From Palsa-1248 sp963737835 (GTDB taxonomy: Bacteria > Gemmatimonadota > Gemmatimonadetes > Gemmatimonadales > Gemmatimonadaceae): DNA of 64,000 nucleotides. Positions within the stretch are counted from its first letter, which is position 1, and every line of letters starts with the position of its first letter. The notes below the pieces were generated by a model. That model saw only the letters and a program-made list of their open reading frames with translations, did not search any database and was not told the origin of the DNA. Location: assembly GCA_963737835.1 (NCBI GenBank), contig CAVTUH010000003.1, positions 372,001-436,000 on the forward strand, read 5' to 3'. The position numbers and the translations under genes are program-made. Shown here piece after piece: positions 45,626-54,262 of this stretch.

Positions 45626-48307
45626 ATGGACGCTGGGACGATTGGCGGGCTACAAGAGGCCTTGGGGGAGCGCTACCGCATCGAGCGCGAGCTCGGTCGC
45701 GGCGGCATGGCCGTCGTGTACCTGGCCGAGGACACGCGCCACGCTCGGCTGGTCGCGCTCAAGGTGCTTCACGCGGAGCTTGCCGCCGCGGTGGGCCCCA
45801 AGCGCTTTCGCCAGGAGATCGCGATCGTCGCACCGCTCCAGCACCCGCACATCCTCCCACTGCTGGATTCCGGGGAGTCATCAGGCGGCCCCCTGTGGTA
45901 TACAATGCCGTACGTCGAGGGCGAAAGCCTGCGCGATCGCCTCACTCGACAGCACCAGCTGCCGCTGCCGGAAGCGCTCCGGATTGCGCGGGAGGTCGCG
46001 GATGCGCTCGACTACGCGCATCGCCGGGGCGTCATCCACCGCGATGTGAAGCCCGAGAACATTCTTCTGGCGTCTGATGGTCAGGCGTTGCTCACCGACT
46101 TCGGGATCGCCCGGGACCTGCTCAGCACGGGCGTCGAGCCTGCCTCGAGCAAGCGACGCCTGACTGATACGGGAGTGAGTCTCGGGACGCTCGAGTACAT
46201 GAGCCCCGAGCAGACAGCCGGAGCCCGCGACGTCGATGCCCGCACCGATGTATATGCGCTGGGGTGCGTGTTGTACGAGATGTTGGCCGGCGAGCCACCG
46301 TTCACCGGCGCGACTCCCCAGGCCCTCGTGGCACGGCGCCTCGTGGAGCGACCGCTGCCACTCGGAGCGGTCCGAGACCGCATCCCTGATGACATCGAGC
46401 GGGCGGTTGAGATCGCGCTGGCTCGCTCTCCGGCCGATCGCTACCAGAGCGCAGCCGAGTTCCGAGAGGCCCTGGAGACGCCGTCGGCCGCGGAGCGAAC
46501 ATCGAGAGGGTACCGACGCCCGGCGGCCCCTGCTCGCAGACCGCTGGGGCACGCCGCAACCATTGGGGGGCTTCTCGTCGCCGCGCTCGTCGTCTTCGCG
46601 TGGACGCAATGGAATGCGCGGCCCAGCGCGAGTGCACCGGCATCCCTTGCCGTATTGCCGTTCGAGAATATCGGCGACACTTCCGGCGCGTACTACGGCA
46701 GCGGCATCGCGGACGAGATCAGGAACAAGCTCGCATCGCTGCCGGGCGCACGGGTGATCGCCCGGGCAAGCTCCGCGCAATACCGTCATACCGACAAGTC
46801 GCCGCAGGTGATCGCGCAGGAGCTTGGAGTGCAGCACCTGCTGATGGGACAGATACAGGTGCCCAGGGTCCCCTCCGCCACGGGTCGCGTGCACGTGAAC
46901 GCGAAGCTGATTCGCATCTCGGGCCGGTCGGCGCCCAGCACTGAGTGGGAGGCCCCTTTCGACGGGCAACTGTCGGATGTGTTCCACCTGCAGGCGGAGA
47001 TCGCCGCGGCCGCCGCGTCAGCCCTCGGCATTGCAGGCGGAAATGCCAGGACCGAGCTCGAGACCGACCAGCCAACGGCTAACCTCGACGCCTACGACGC
47101 GTATCTGCAGGCGGAGGCCCTTCGAGGCGACAACAGCCCCGGGATGCTCCGCCACCGGGCGGATCTGTACACTCGGGCCGTCACCGCCGATTCGAGCTTT
47201 GGCCTCGCGTGGGCGTCCCTCGCATTTGCTCACGCTGCGATCTTCTACTACCTGTCACCAACCGTCGATGAGGCGACCGGCGCGGCGTACGCGTTGTCCC
47301 GCGCGCAAGCGCTCATCCCCGAGCGTCCAGAGACCAAGATCGTGCTCAGCTACTATGAGTCGGCCGTTCGGCGCGATCCGACCGCTGCGCGCGCCGCCGC
47401 CGAAACAGGACTCACGACGGCCCCCGACAACGTCGATCTCTTGACCGCCGCGGCCAACGCGGAGCGCTCGGCCGGGGCCTGGGAGTTGGCACTCCAGCAC
47501 TCTGAACGGGCCGCGTTGCTCGATCCCCGTTCGTTGGCGGCAGCAGCCAGTTTCGCAACGAGCCTGCACTACCTCCGGCGATATCACGCCGCACACGAGG
47601 CCTACGACCACGCGCTGGCGATTGCCCCGCGATCGATTGGGATGGCGCAATTCCAGACGATGGTGAGCATCGCGCAAGGTGATACGGTTGCTGCGCGGGC
47701 TGTCATCCGGCGTTCTTTGTCCGTCGCCGACACCGCCGCGCTCATCGCTTTCTTCGGCGAAGAGAATGGCCTGTACTGGATCCTCGACGACAGCCTGCAG
47801 AAGCGGCTCTTGCAGCTTGGCCCCGATAGCTTCGACGATCACGGATCCTGGGGATTGGTGCGGGCCGAGCTCTATTGGCTACGAGGCGATACGGCGCGCG
47901 CACGGGTGTACGCTGATACGGGACGCCGGGTGCTCGCTGAGCAAGTCAGAAACGGGGCGAACGACGAATTGCAGTACATCGTCCTCGGACTTGCCTATGC
48001 CTACCTCGGTCGGAAGGCCCAGGCGATCAAGTACGGCGAACAAGGGGCGGCCATGAAAACCCTCGCCAATGACCACGTCGCCGGCCTCTACGACCAGCAG
48101 GTACTGGCCCAGATCTACACTGTGATCGGCGAGCCTGACAAAGCGATCGATCACCTCGACACGCTACTCCGCGTACCGTCATTTCTCTCGCCTGCGTTCC
48201 TCCGCGTCGACCCTGTGTGGGCGACGCTGCGCGGGAACCCGCGCTTCCAGGCGATGACGCGCGATACGACCGCGACCGAGCATCAGCCGCCCGCGACCGG
48301 TCCGTGA
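45626..48307 (+). CDS. Ser/Thr protein kinase with TolB-like and TPR C-terminal region
   Basis: An 893-residue membrane kinase. The Hanks-type domain spans residues about 17-275: Gly loop GRGGMAVVYLAED, Lys46 in VALKVL, catalytic HRDVKPEN with Asp140, DFG at 158-160 (LLTDFGIARD) and GTLEYMSPEQ. One membrane segment follows at about 312 (IGGLLVAALVVFAW). The C-terminal part starts with a TolB/adenylate-cyclase-type segment (ASLAVLPFENIGDTSGAYYG, GIADEIRNKLASLPGARVIA) and continues in TPR-like helices. This architecture is greatly expanded in Gemmatimonadota. The signal and targets are unknown. ATG 45626 follows a GGAG-containing leader. Confidence 0.92.
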   Translation: MDAGTIGGLQEALGERYRIERELGRGGMAVVYLAEDTRHARLVALKVLHAELAAAVGPKRFRQEIAIVAPLQHPHILPLLDSGESSGGPLWYTMPYVEGESLRDRLTRQHQLPLPEALRIAREVADALDYAHRRGVIHRDVKPENILLASDGQALLTDFGIARDLLSTGVEPASSKRRLTDTGVSLGTLEYMSPEQTAGARDVDARTDVYALGCVLYEMLAGEPPFTGATPQALVARRLVERPLPLGAVRDRIPDDIERAVEIALARSPADRYQSAAEFREALETPSAAERTSRGYRRPAAPARRPLGHAATIGGLLVAALVVFAWTQWNARPSASAPASLAVLPFENIGDTSGAYYGSGIADEIRNKLASLPGARVIARASSAQYRHTDKSPQVIAQELGVQHLLMGQIQVPRVPSATGRVHVNAKLIRISGRSAPSTEWEAPFDGQLSDVFHLQAEIAAAAASALGIAGGNARTELETDQPTANLDAYDAYLQAEALRGDNSPGMLRHRADLYTRAVTADSSFGLAWASLAFAHAAIFYYLSPTVDEATGAAYALSRAQALIPERPETKIVLSYYESAVRRDPTAARAAAETGLTTAPDNVDLLTAAANAERSAGAWELALQHSERAALLDPRSLAAAASFATSLHYLRRYHAAHEAYDHALAIAPRSIGMAQFQTMVSIAQGDTVAARAVIRRSLSVADTAALIAFFGEENGLYWILDDSLQKRLLQLGPDSFDDHGSWGLVRAELYWLRGDTARARVYADTGRRVLAEQVRNGANDELQYIVLGLAYAYLGRKAQAIKYGEQGAAMKTLANDHVAGLYDQQVLAQIYTVIGEPDKAIDHLDTLLRVPSFLSPAFLRVDPVWATLRGNPRFQAMTRDTTATEHQPPATGP

Positions 48308-48314
48308 TTCGAGC

Positions 48315-49751
48315 TCAGGAAGCCGATGCGGGGAGGGCCTCAGCGGTTTCGTCCTGACGCGTCGCGCCCGGCTGCGCTGTCATCAGGCTGACGGCAACGA
48401 ATGCGATCGCGGAGAGTGAATATGCGATGAGCAGTCCGAGATCGACGCTGAAGATGCCGTGAAAACGCCCCGGCAAACCGGCGACGAAGGCAGCCACTCC
48501 CGCGGCGCCACCGACCGCCATGCCCGCGAGCGCTCCCTGATACGTCGCCCCACGCCAGAGCACCCCGCCCAGCAGCGGCACGAGCATGCTGCCCATGTAC
48601 GGGTAGTTGAAGATGATGATCGTGTAGAGAATGCCTTTGGCATGAAGCGCGAGTCCGCACCCGATCACGAGAGCCCCGACCAGGACGACCCGCGAGACGG
48701 TCTTGGCATGCTTCAATTCATCCAGCTGGGCTGTCGGGTGCAGGATCTTGTTGTAGAAGTCGCGCGAGACGCAGCCCGCGAGCGAGATCAGCAAGCCAGT
48801 GCCGCTCGACATCGCCGCACCGAGGAGCGCCGCGACAACCAGTCCGGCCAACGCCGGATGCAGCAGCGACTGAATCGCGTGGGGCAGTACCGATGCTGCA
48901 GGAACGTCCGGAAACGTGCGCCGGCCCACCGCACCGATGAACGCCGTGCACAGCGTCACGAAGATCACGATCACGCCGGCGAGCACACAGCCCCACTTGG
49001 CAATGCGCCCCGAGCTCGCCGATTGGTACCGCAGGAAGGCGTCGTAGGACACCGAAATCGAAAGCAGGAACGGCAACACGAGGAACACGGCCTTGGACGC
49101 CATGCCCGCCGGGATGAATGGCTGCGAGAGTATCTGGCCAATCGCGCTGCGATCGTGCAGCGAGGCGAACGTCATTACCGCGGCGAGCGGGATGCCAATC
49201 ACGAGGATCCCGACCTGCACGAGGTCGACGGTCGCGATACTCCACATGCCCCCGAGGACGCTGTACACACCGATCACAGCGCCGACGACGACGAGCGCTG
49301 TTCGGAAGTCGAAGCCGAAGATGGACAGGACTGACGCCGCGGCGAGAACCTGCGCGACAAAGATCCCCAGGAGGCTCGGGACGTTGCAGACGGCCGCCCA
49401 GAGGCGCACCCAGCGGCGCTCGGCGTAGCGGACTCCGAAAAAGTCCAGGGGCACATATCCGTGATTCCCCCACAGCTTCGACGCGACCAGCAGCCCGGCG
49501 ATGATGAGGCCGAACCCGCAGCCGAGCCCGTACCAGACACCTGGCCAGATTCCGGACTCTGCTCCCGTTTCCGCGCTGCCCAAGACGATCCCCGCACCGA
49601 TCTGCACGCCAGCCATCGTCGCGGTAGTCAACACGAACCCAAGCTTGCGTCCAGCGACCAGGAAATCCGATGCGCTCTTGTTGCGCTTACTCAGTACGGC
49701 CCCGAGCGCAAGCATCACCGCGAAGTACAGCACGACGACCGAGAGGAGCAT
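48315..49751 (-). CDS. Sodium:solute symporter (SSS/SLC5 family)
   Basis: A 478-residue carrier with about 13 membrane segments. SSS features are FLVAGRKLGFVLTTATMAGV, TGAESGIWPGVWYGLGCGFG and the conserved GAAMSSGTGLLISLAGCVSR region, close to the family signature. Start ATG 49751, 14 bases after the ferredoxin-like gene, so it is the third gene of a flavoprotein-ferredoxin-symporter operon. The substrate is unknown; a carboxylate that the flavoprotein acts on is the simplest idea. Confidence 0.88.
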   Translation of the reverse strand: MLLSVVVLYFAVMLALGAVLSKRNKSASDFLVAGRKLGFVLTTATMAGVQIGAGIVLGSAETGAESGIWPGVWYGLGCGFGLIIAGLLVASKLWGNHGYVPLDFFGVRYAERRWVRLWAAVCNVPSLLGIFVAQVLAAASVLSIFGFDFRTALVVVGAVIGVYSVLGGMWSIATVDLVQVGILVIGIPLAAVMTFASLHDRSAIGQILSQPFIPAGMASKAVFLVLPFLLSISVSYDAFLRYQSASSGRIAKWGCVLAGVIVIFVTLCTAFIGAVGRRTFPDVPAASVLPHAIQSLLHPALAGLVVAALLGAAMSSGTGLLISLAGCVSRDFYNKILHPTAQLDELKHAKTVSRVVLVGALVIGCGLALHAKGILYTIIIFNYPYMGSMLVPLLGGVLWRGATYQGALAGMAVGGAAGVAAFVAGLPGRFHGIFSVDLGLLIAYSLSAIAFVAVSLMTAQPGATRQDETAEALPASAS

Positions 49752-49765
49752 GATGGATCTCGCGC

Positions 49766-50005
49766 TCAGGTGCCGCTCTTGAGTTTCCAGTTCACGCGGC
49801 TGACGAAGGGGCGATTGAGTACGATAGCGCCTGGTTCCGGGCAGATGTCCACGCAGCTCCCCTCGAACCAGCACTCACCGGGGAACACCACCAGCGGTGC
49901 TCCCCCTCGCTCCGGGCTCGGCAGAAACAGGTCCACCGGACAGATATTGACGCACCGATTGCACCCGCTGCACGTCTCTGGGAAGATCGTGACCGGGTCC
50001 ACCAT
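49766..50005 (-). CDS. Ferredoxin-like (AprB-type) iron-sulphur protein
   Basis: A 79-residue protein with one full 4Fe-4S motif, CSGCNRCVNICPVDLF, and a second, incomplete one, CWFEGSCVDICPEPGAI, in which the second Cys of CxxCxxC is replaced by Glu. It may therefore carry one [4Fe-4S] and one [3Fe-4S] or altered cluster. ATG 50005 is preferred. An earlier ATG at 50101, overlapping the flavoprotein stop, would add about 32 residues, largely encoded by the GGGGTCA low-complexity repeat. It probably passes electrons to or from the adjacent flavoprotein. Confidence 0.82.
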   Translation of the reverse strand: MVDPVTIFPETCSGCNRCVNICPVDLFLPSPERGGAPLVVFPGECWFEGSCVDICPEPGAIVLNRPFVSRVNWKLKSGT

Positions 50006-50056
50006 CGCCCGCTCGTAACCGACCGTGATTCTCTCCGGTTCACAGTCGTTGCGGTT

Positions 50057-50089
50057 CCCTGACCCCTGATCCCCGACCCCTGACCCCGC
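50057..50089. repeat. CCCCTGA-type low-complexity repeat, copy 2
   Basis: CCCTGACCCCTGATCCCCGA-type units lie between the flavoprotein stop and the likely ferredoxin start, in the same orientation as the copy at 4308-4341. Both copies continue into a GGGAAC(C)-G-CAAC-like flank when read on the minus strand. Confidence 0.7.
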
Positions 50090-50093
50090 TTTT

Positions 50094-52049
50094 TCAGTCA
50101 TTTCGATACCCGTCGGCGTAGCGCTCGTAGTTCTCGACCAGATCGCCCCAGAAATCAATGGCGAGCGCGCCGGTGTGGATGCCGTCGTCGTCGCGTCGCA
50201 CGGTGACCCACTTGTACCATTCGGGCGGATCCATTTCCGGATAATCGAGCCGCGCGAACTGCAGCTGTTTCGAGCTCGCCTTGCGAGCCAGGCACGAGTG
50301 AATCACGAGCTCGGCGTTGCGACGGATATTGAGCACTTCGTGCACCCGACCCAGCTCACGCGGGTTGCTCGCCGACAGCTTGCCCGCCTCCGCCTGATCG
50401 AGCTCGTACAGGGCCTTGAGTCCCTCGTTGAGCAAATCGTCGCTTTTCACGGCGCCACAATAGTTCTGCATGACGCGCGTCACTGCCAGATTCACGGATT
50501 GCCAGCTCGGACCGCGTCTGCGCTTCAGCGGTTCGTAGAGGCATGCGCGCTCGGCCTCCACTTGCCGGGGATCGAGCGTGACTGGCCCCGACTCGGCTGC
50601 GTAGTCCGCGGCGTGCCGACCCGCATAGTGACCGGTCGCCGCTGCATGACCGACACAGTCCGACGCGAACAGCATGTCGCCGGCCGCGAAAAGACCTTCC
50701 AGGTTCGTCATCAAGTTCCAGTCGTTGACGGCACCACCCGGTATGCCGAAAAATTGCCGCTCTTGCGGCAGGAACTGTCCAGACCGCCACCCATCCCCGT
50801 AGCTCTGGAGCAGATGTCGCTGCGGATCGAATCCTGCCGCGGTGTAGTTGGCCATCACCGGCGTCTTCGTCTTTCCCTCGTGCCCGACCATCATCCCCCA
50901 GATGACGCGGCGCTCCATGTCGGGCATCCCGGGCAGGTCCGCAAAGAGCGGCAGCTTGTAGCCGCGCTTGAGCAACTCGTCGACCGGCAGCGTTTCGGGC
51001 CCCTCGAACTCATAGATGGGAAAGTCCGGCTCACCGCCGCCCTTGAGAAAGAATTTCTGGCCGGGCGCCGGCCGATGGCGCTCGGCAACGGTCGTCAAGG
51101 TACGGCCGTCGCGATCGACCCACGGCACCTCGCGCCCCTCCGCGTCCACCATGCTGCACGCGTACCACGTATTGTGGTTATTGCCCGTGCTATACGGTGG
51201 GAAGCTGCGCAACCCACTCCACTCCGCTCGCAGCGATTTTTCCAGCATCGTGAACTCGAGCCCAGCTCGCCATCCGATCGCGTGGCCATCGCCGGTGCAT
51301 TCCGGCGGCCGGAACTCCGATATCCCGCTGGCCTCCGGCGCGAACAACCACAAACGGGTCGGCCGAGAGGTGCACAGCACGGTCGCCTTGGCGCGACAGA
51401 CGACGAACTTGCCGGTGCGCACATTCATGCCGACTGCCCCTACGACGCGGCCGCCGATCCGGCCACGCTCAGTCAAAAGGCCGGTCACCATCGTTCGATC
51501 GAGCAACCGCACTCGATGACGCTTCAAGCCGCGATACATCATCGGCTTGAAGGTGTCTCCCCAGACGCGGATCGTATAGCGATTCACATAGTCGTAGGCG
51601 AAGAGAAGCTTGGTCGCCTCGTCGCGAAAGTCCGCGCCCTTGAACTCGTCATCGGTGTCGCGGATCTTGGCCCCCATGCGTTCCAGATCCAGGAGCCGGT
51701 CGTAGCATTCGCGGGCTTCGATGTAGTGAGAAATGCCGTTGTTATAGCCACGGTGTCCGCGGATCATCGCGTCGGTCAGCTCTTCAGGGGTCACACGGGA
51801 GCATGGGTTGGTCGCCGCCATCTCCCAGTGATCACAGCCCGACCCCATCGCACCGCTGGCGAAGGTCGAGGCCTTTTCGAGCAGGACGACGCGCGCTCCT
51901 CTCGCGACCGCCCCGAACGCGGCGAAACAGCCGGAGGCGCCGCCGCCGATCACGAGGACGTCCGTATCAATCTCGTCGGTCCGATCCCATTGGATCGGAT
52001 ACGGCCAGGTCAGAGTACCTGAGGCGTTATCAGTCGTGCTGTCGGTCAT
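50094..52049 (-). CDS. FAD-dependent oxidoreductase, AprA/fumarate-reductase-like flavoprotein
   Basis: A 651-residue flavoprotein of the SDH/FRD/AprA/aspartate-oxidase superfamily. The FAD Rossmann start is TDVLVIGGGASGCFAAFGAV followed by RGARVVLLEKAS. The distal FAD motif is GLFAAGDMLFASDCVGHAAA, and a C-terminal helical domain holds NAELVIHSCLARKASSKQ. A ferredoxin-like gene lies just downstream, as in AprBA, rather than the SdhB/SdhC set of true succinate dehydrogenase, so electrons probably go to a small soluble carrier. The substrate is not deducible; APS reductase is possible, but no sulphur genes are nearby. It overlaps the possible long ferredoxin start by 8 bases. Confidence 0.85.
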   Translation of the reverse strand: MTDSTTDNASGTLTWPYPIQWDRTDEIDTDVLVIGGGASGCFAAFGAVARGARVVLLEKASTFASGAMGSGCDHWEMAATNPCSRVTPEELTDAMIRGHRGYNNGISHYIEARECYDRLLDLERMGAKIRDTDDEFKGADFRDEATKLLFAYDYVNRYTIRVWGDTFKPMMYRGLKRHRVRLLDRTMVTGLLTERGRIGGRVVGAVGMNVRTGKFVVCRAKATVLCTSRPTRLWLFAPEASGISEFRPPECTGDGHAIGWRAGLEFTMLEKSLRAEWSGLRSFPPYSTGNNHNTWYACSMVDAEGREVPWVDRDGRTLTTVAERHRPAPGQKFFLKGGGEPDFPIYEFEGPETLPVDELLKRGYKLPLFADLPGMPDMERRVIWGMMVGHEGKTKTPVMANYTAAGFDPQRHLLQSYGDGWRSGQFLPQERQFFGIPGGAVNDWNLMTNLEGLFAAGDMLFASDCVGHAAATGHYAGRHAADYAAESGPVTLDPRQVEAERACLYEPLKRRRGPSWQSVNLAVTRVMQNYCGAVKSDDLLNEGLKALYELDQAEAGKLSASNPRELGRVHEVLNIRRNAELVIHSCLARKASSKQLQFARLDYPEMDPPEWYKWVTVRRDDDGIHTGALAIDFWGDLVENYERYADGYRND

Positions 52050-52206
52050 TTCGCGCGGTTCCCGGCAATCTCGGTCAGAGTCAGGCTACGTAGCTCCCCA
52101 ATTCTGCGCCCAAACCCCGAATCGCGGGAGACCCAGCGTGCGGGCAAAGGCCTCATCACGGAGCACCCGGGTCCAATCTTCGTGGATGCAGCGCGTGCTC
52201 TTAGCA

Positions 52207-52650
52207 CTAAAGCCGGGCCGCTGCTTCCGGGGAGTCCGCTTGGCCAGTGACGCGCTGCCGTAAGGGCTCCGCACTCGCCATCGTCGGGCCTGCGACCTGC
52301 TTCCGGGCGCGGTAGAGGACGAGGCGGGTAACCCAGAATAGCGCGGTACCAACGACAATCAGCGCGGCAGCCATGAGGCCGAGGGGGCCTAATCCCGTGA
52401 GGTCGCGCTGTAAGGCGCCCTCGCGTGGACCGCCCAGAGCTGCGACGGCGAGCTCAATCACGAGGGTGGTCCCGAGGACGCACTCCGGCCACCACGTCGC
52501 AGCGTGGTGTGCAAGGCGCGGGTGTCTATCGGCCCAGTGGTCAAATGTAAACCCTACTCTGCGGAGCCCGATGCCTAATACGCCGAGCGCAACGATACCA
52601 AGCCAACCCAACAAGATGACTGACCCAAGCCACAGGACGAGATCAATCAT
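52207..52650 (-). CDS. Small membrane protein of unknown function
   Basis: A 147-residue protein with three hydrophobic segments (IDLVLWLGSVILLGWLGIVA, CVLGTTLVIELAVAALGG, LGLMAAALIVVGTALFWVTR) and a polar C-terminal tail. ATG 52650 is chosen because it precedes the first membrane segment. It follows the fatty acid hydroxylase by 104 bases on the same strand. No family recognised. The 157 bases downstream, to the flavoprotein start, hold no gene I can support. Confidence 0.55.
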   Translation of the reverse strand: MIDLVLWLGSVILLGWLGIVALGVLGIGLRRVGFTFDHWADRHPRLAHHAATWWPECVLGTTLVIELAVAALGGPREGALQRDLTGLGPLGLMAAALIVVGTALFWVTRLVLYRARKQVAGPTMASAEPLRQRVTGQADSPEAAARL

Positions 52651-52754
52651 GCGATCCTCGAGTGGTGCTGCTGGCACAGTGCGCCGCGTCGACAGTCGCG
52701 CAAGTCACATCTCGTCGAGACTCAGTCGCCACACTTTGCTTGTCGGCTTGGACG

Positions 52755-53465
52755 TCACGCCTGCCTCGATTTCGGGTACGAGACCACGGACCGTCGCGAA
52801 CGCGTGCCCATGATCAGGTCCCACAGGGGCGACGTCACGCCATAGTCGCGATCGGGATCAGTAAAGTGGTGTCGGTAGTGACGCCGCTTCGTGTATCGGC
52901 CGATCGCCGTGCGCATGCGTCGATGATGCACCGCATAATGGACGGTGTCGTACAGGAGATACCCACCAAGGAATCCGGCAAACACCGGCGCCCACAGATG
53001 GGCGCCGACGGCGATGCGAAACAATAGGGCGAACAGCAATGCAAGTGGGACGCTCGCCCCTGGCGGCATGACTAACCGCGATGAGTCGCTCGGATACTCG
53101 TGATGCACGCCATGCATGATGAAATACACGATGTGCCGCCACCCTGGCAGCCTGGGAATGACAGCCTCGCCGGGCATGAGTCGAGCGACGACATCATGCG
53201 TTTCGCTCATGACAGCGTCAGGGGCGTGGAACAGATGCCTGTGCAGCACGTATTCGACGGCGGTCCACAGAAGGAGTCCCGCCCCCACCAGACCCGCGTC
53301 CAACAGGGGCGGCGTCGGTGTCCACCACAGCAGACCGGCGATCACAGGCACATAAATCAGATGCGGGATCGCTGGGTGCACCCGAGACATTCGTTCCAGC
53401 CAGTCGTGGCGAAACATCCGAACTGACTCGTCCCGCGCAGAGACGAAATGTGGATTCACGGTCAT
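52755..53465 (-). CDS. Fatty acid hydroxylase superfamily membrane protein
   Basis: A 236-residue di-iron membrane oxygenase of the sterol desaturase/fatty acid hydroxylase group. The His clusters are complete: HRHLFH, HGVHHEYPSDSSRLVMPP, HYAVHH and HYRHHF. HHEYPSDSSRLVMPP is typical of fatty acid 2-hydroxylases, so hydroxylation of a membrane lipid acyl chain is likely. ATG 53465 has GAGGTGAAGCGC in front and is preferred to the GTG at 53474. It lies 33 bases after the 54-residue CopD-tail-like gene, at the end of the copper cluster. Confidence 0.87.
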   Translation of the reverse strand: MTVNPHFVSARDESVRMFRHDWLERMSRVHPAIPHLIYVPVIAGLLWWTPTPPLLDAGLVGAGLLLWTAVEYVLHRHLFHAPDAVMSETHDVVARLMPGEAVIPRLPGWRHIVYFIMHGVHHEYPSDSSRLVMPPGASVPLALLFALLFRIAVGAHLWAPVFAGFLGGYLLYDTVHYAVHHRRMRTAIGRYTKRRHYRHHFTDPDRDYGVTSPLWDLIMGTRSRRSVVSYPKSRQA

Positions 53466-53498
53466 GCGCTTCACCTCGTGCGAACGGGTTGTCCCATG

Positions 53499-53663
53499 TC
53501 AGCGTTCTCCGGGCATTGCGGTTGCGACGAGTACGGCGGTGATGGTTAACACGCCAGTTGCGAGCACAAGTTCCAGCGCGACACTCCGTATGAGCAACTC
53601 GATCCCCTGCACAACTCGCAGCCTCGGGGGGCCGGTGGCGTGAAACACAGCGTTCACAATCAC
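53499..53663 (-). CDS. 54-residue single-pass protein resembling the CopD C-terminus
   Basis: A short gene starting at a GTG (53663) that overlaps the ycnI-like stop by 4 bases (GTGA) and ending at 53499. It reads RLRVVQGIELLIRSVALELV followed by a hydrophobic helix (LATGVLTITAVLVATAMPGE). The LRRSVALE-type amphipathic stretch plus last membrane helix and short tail is how many CopD proteins end. It may be a detached CopD tail or an independent small membrane subunit. The overlap and unbroken frame support translation; function is inference. Confidence 0.55.
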   Translation of the reverse strand: MIVNAVFHATGPPRLRVVQGIELLIRSVALELVLATGVLTITAVLVATAMPGER

Positions 53664-54262
53664 CGCTGCGCGGCCGACGGGACCGCTGCCGGTCGGCGAA
53701 TCGCGAGACCCAGGCTGATGATCGCGACCAGCAACGCAACGCCCGAGACCAACGCGTCAGCGCCGATATCCCCTGTGTGTGGTAGCGGCTCAATAGATGT
53801 CACCGGCGCGGGCGTCTTCGACTCTTTGGGCCCAGCCCATTCGACGCGCTCCCCGTTGGCATAGGTCTGGTATGTCGGCCACGAGACGTCGGTCGTCGTC
53901 TTCGGGTTTGCTGCCTCGAAGGGGAACTCGACAAAGTGCTTCGCGGGTAGCGTGCCGGTCCACACAGCACCCGTGATCGCTTTCGCGGAGTCGGTAAGGA
54001 TCGCGAGTTGCCACCCCGGCACATCGGCGAACGAGACCACCCGCATGCCGGCGGGGAAGTGAATCTCGACGCGGATGGTCGGAACATCCCTCTCGTTTGG
54101 TACACGCAAGACATACTTTTCAAACGCCCCGGGCGCCGACTTCTTCGGCAGGACGACGGCATGCGCCGCCGCCACAGCGGGCGTGAGCGCAGCAAGCGTC
54201 ATCGCGACGATGGTCGACCGGGTCAGCCTGGAGGCGCGGTGCAAGTAGGTGGACCAAGTCAT
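53660..54262 (-). CDS. YcnI family (DUF1775) copper-binding periplasmic protein
   Basis: A 200-residue protein. The signal peptide (VAMTLAALTPAVAAA) is predicted to leave mature His1 (HAVVLPKKSAPG), the copper ligand in the known YcnI mono-histidine brace. The conserved ExxxxVPNE-type stretch is YVLRVPNERDVPTIRVEIHF, and a Trp-rich region DVSWPTYQTYANGERVEWAG follows. A C-terminal membrane anchor is present (DALVSGVALLVAIISLGLAI). ATG 54262 overlaps the copCD stop by 4 bases. Role: periplasmic Cu(II) chaperone or delivery factor (family inference). Confidence 0.87.
   Translation of the reverse strand: MTWSTYLHRASRLTRSTIVAMTLAALTPAVAAAHAVVLPKKSAPGAFEKYVLRVPNERDVPTIRVEIHFPAGMRVVSFADVPGWQLAILTDSAKAITGAVWTGTLPAKHFVEFPFEAANPKTTTDVSWPTYQTYANGERVEWAGPKESKTPAPVTSIEPLPHTGDIGADALVSGVALLVAIISLGLAIRRPAAVPSAAQR

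Noticed and set aside
50175..52022. 615-residue plus-strand open frame opposite the flavoprotein
   Set aside because: Composition is Arg/His-rich with no recognisable motif; the minus-strand flavoprotein has clear FAD motifs.
52086..52206. Possible peptide between the small membrane protein and the flavoprotein (frame ending GVWAQNWGAT)
   Set aside because: Open only as an extension through another gene's frame, with no start codon of its own and no recognised family.
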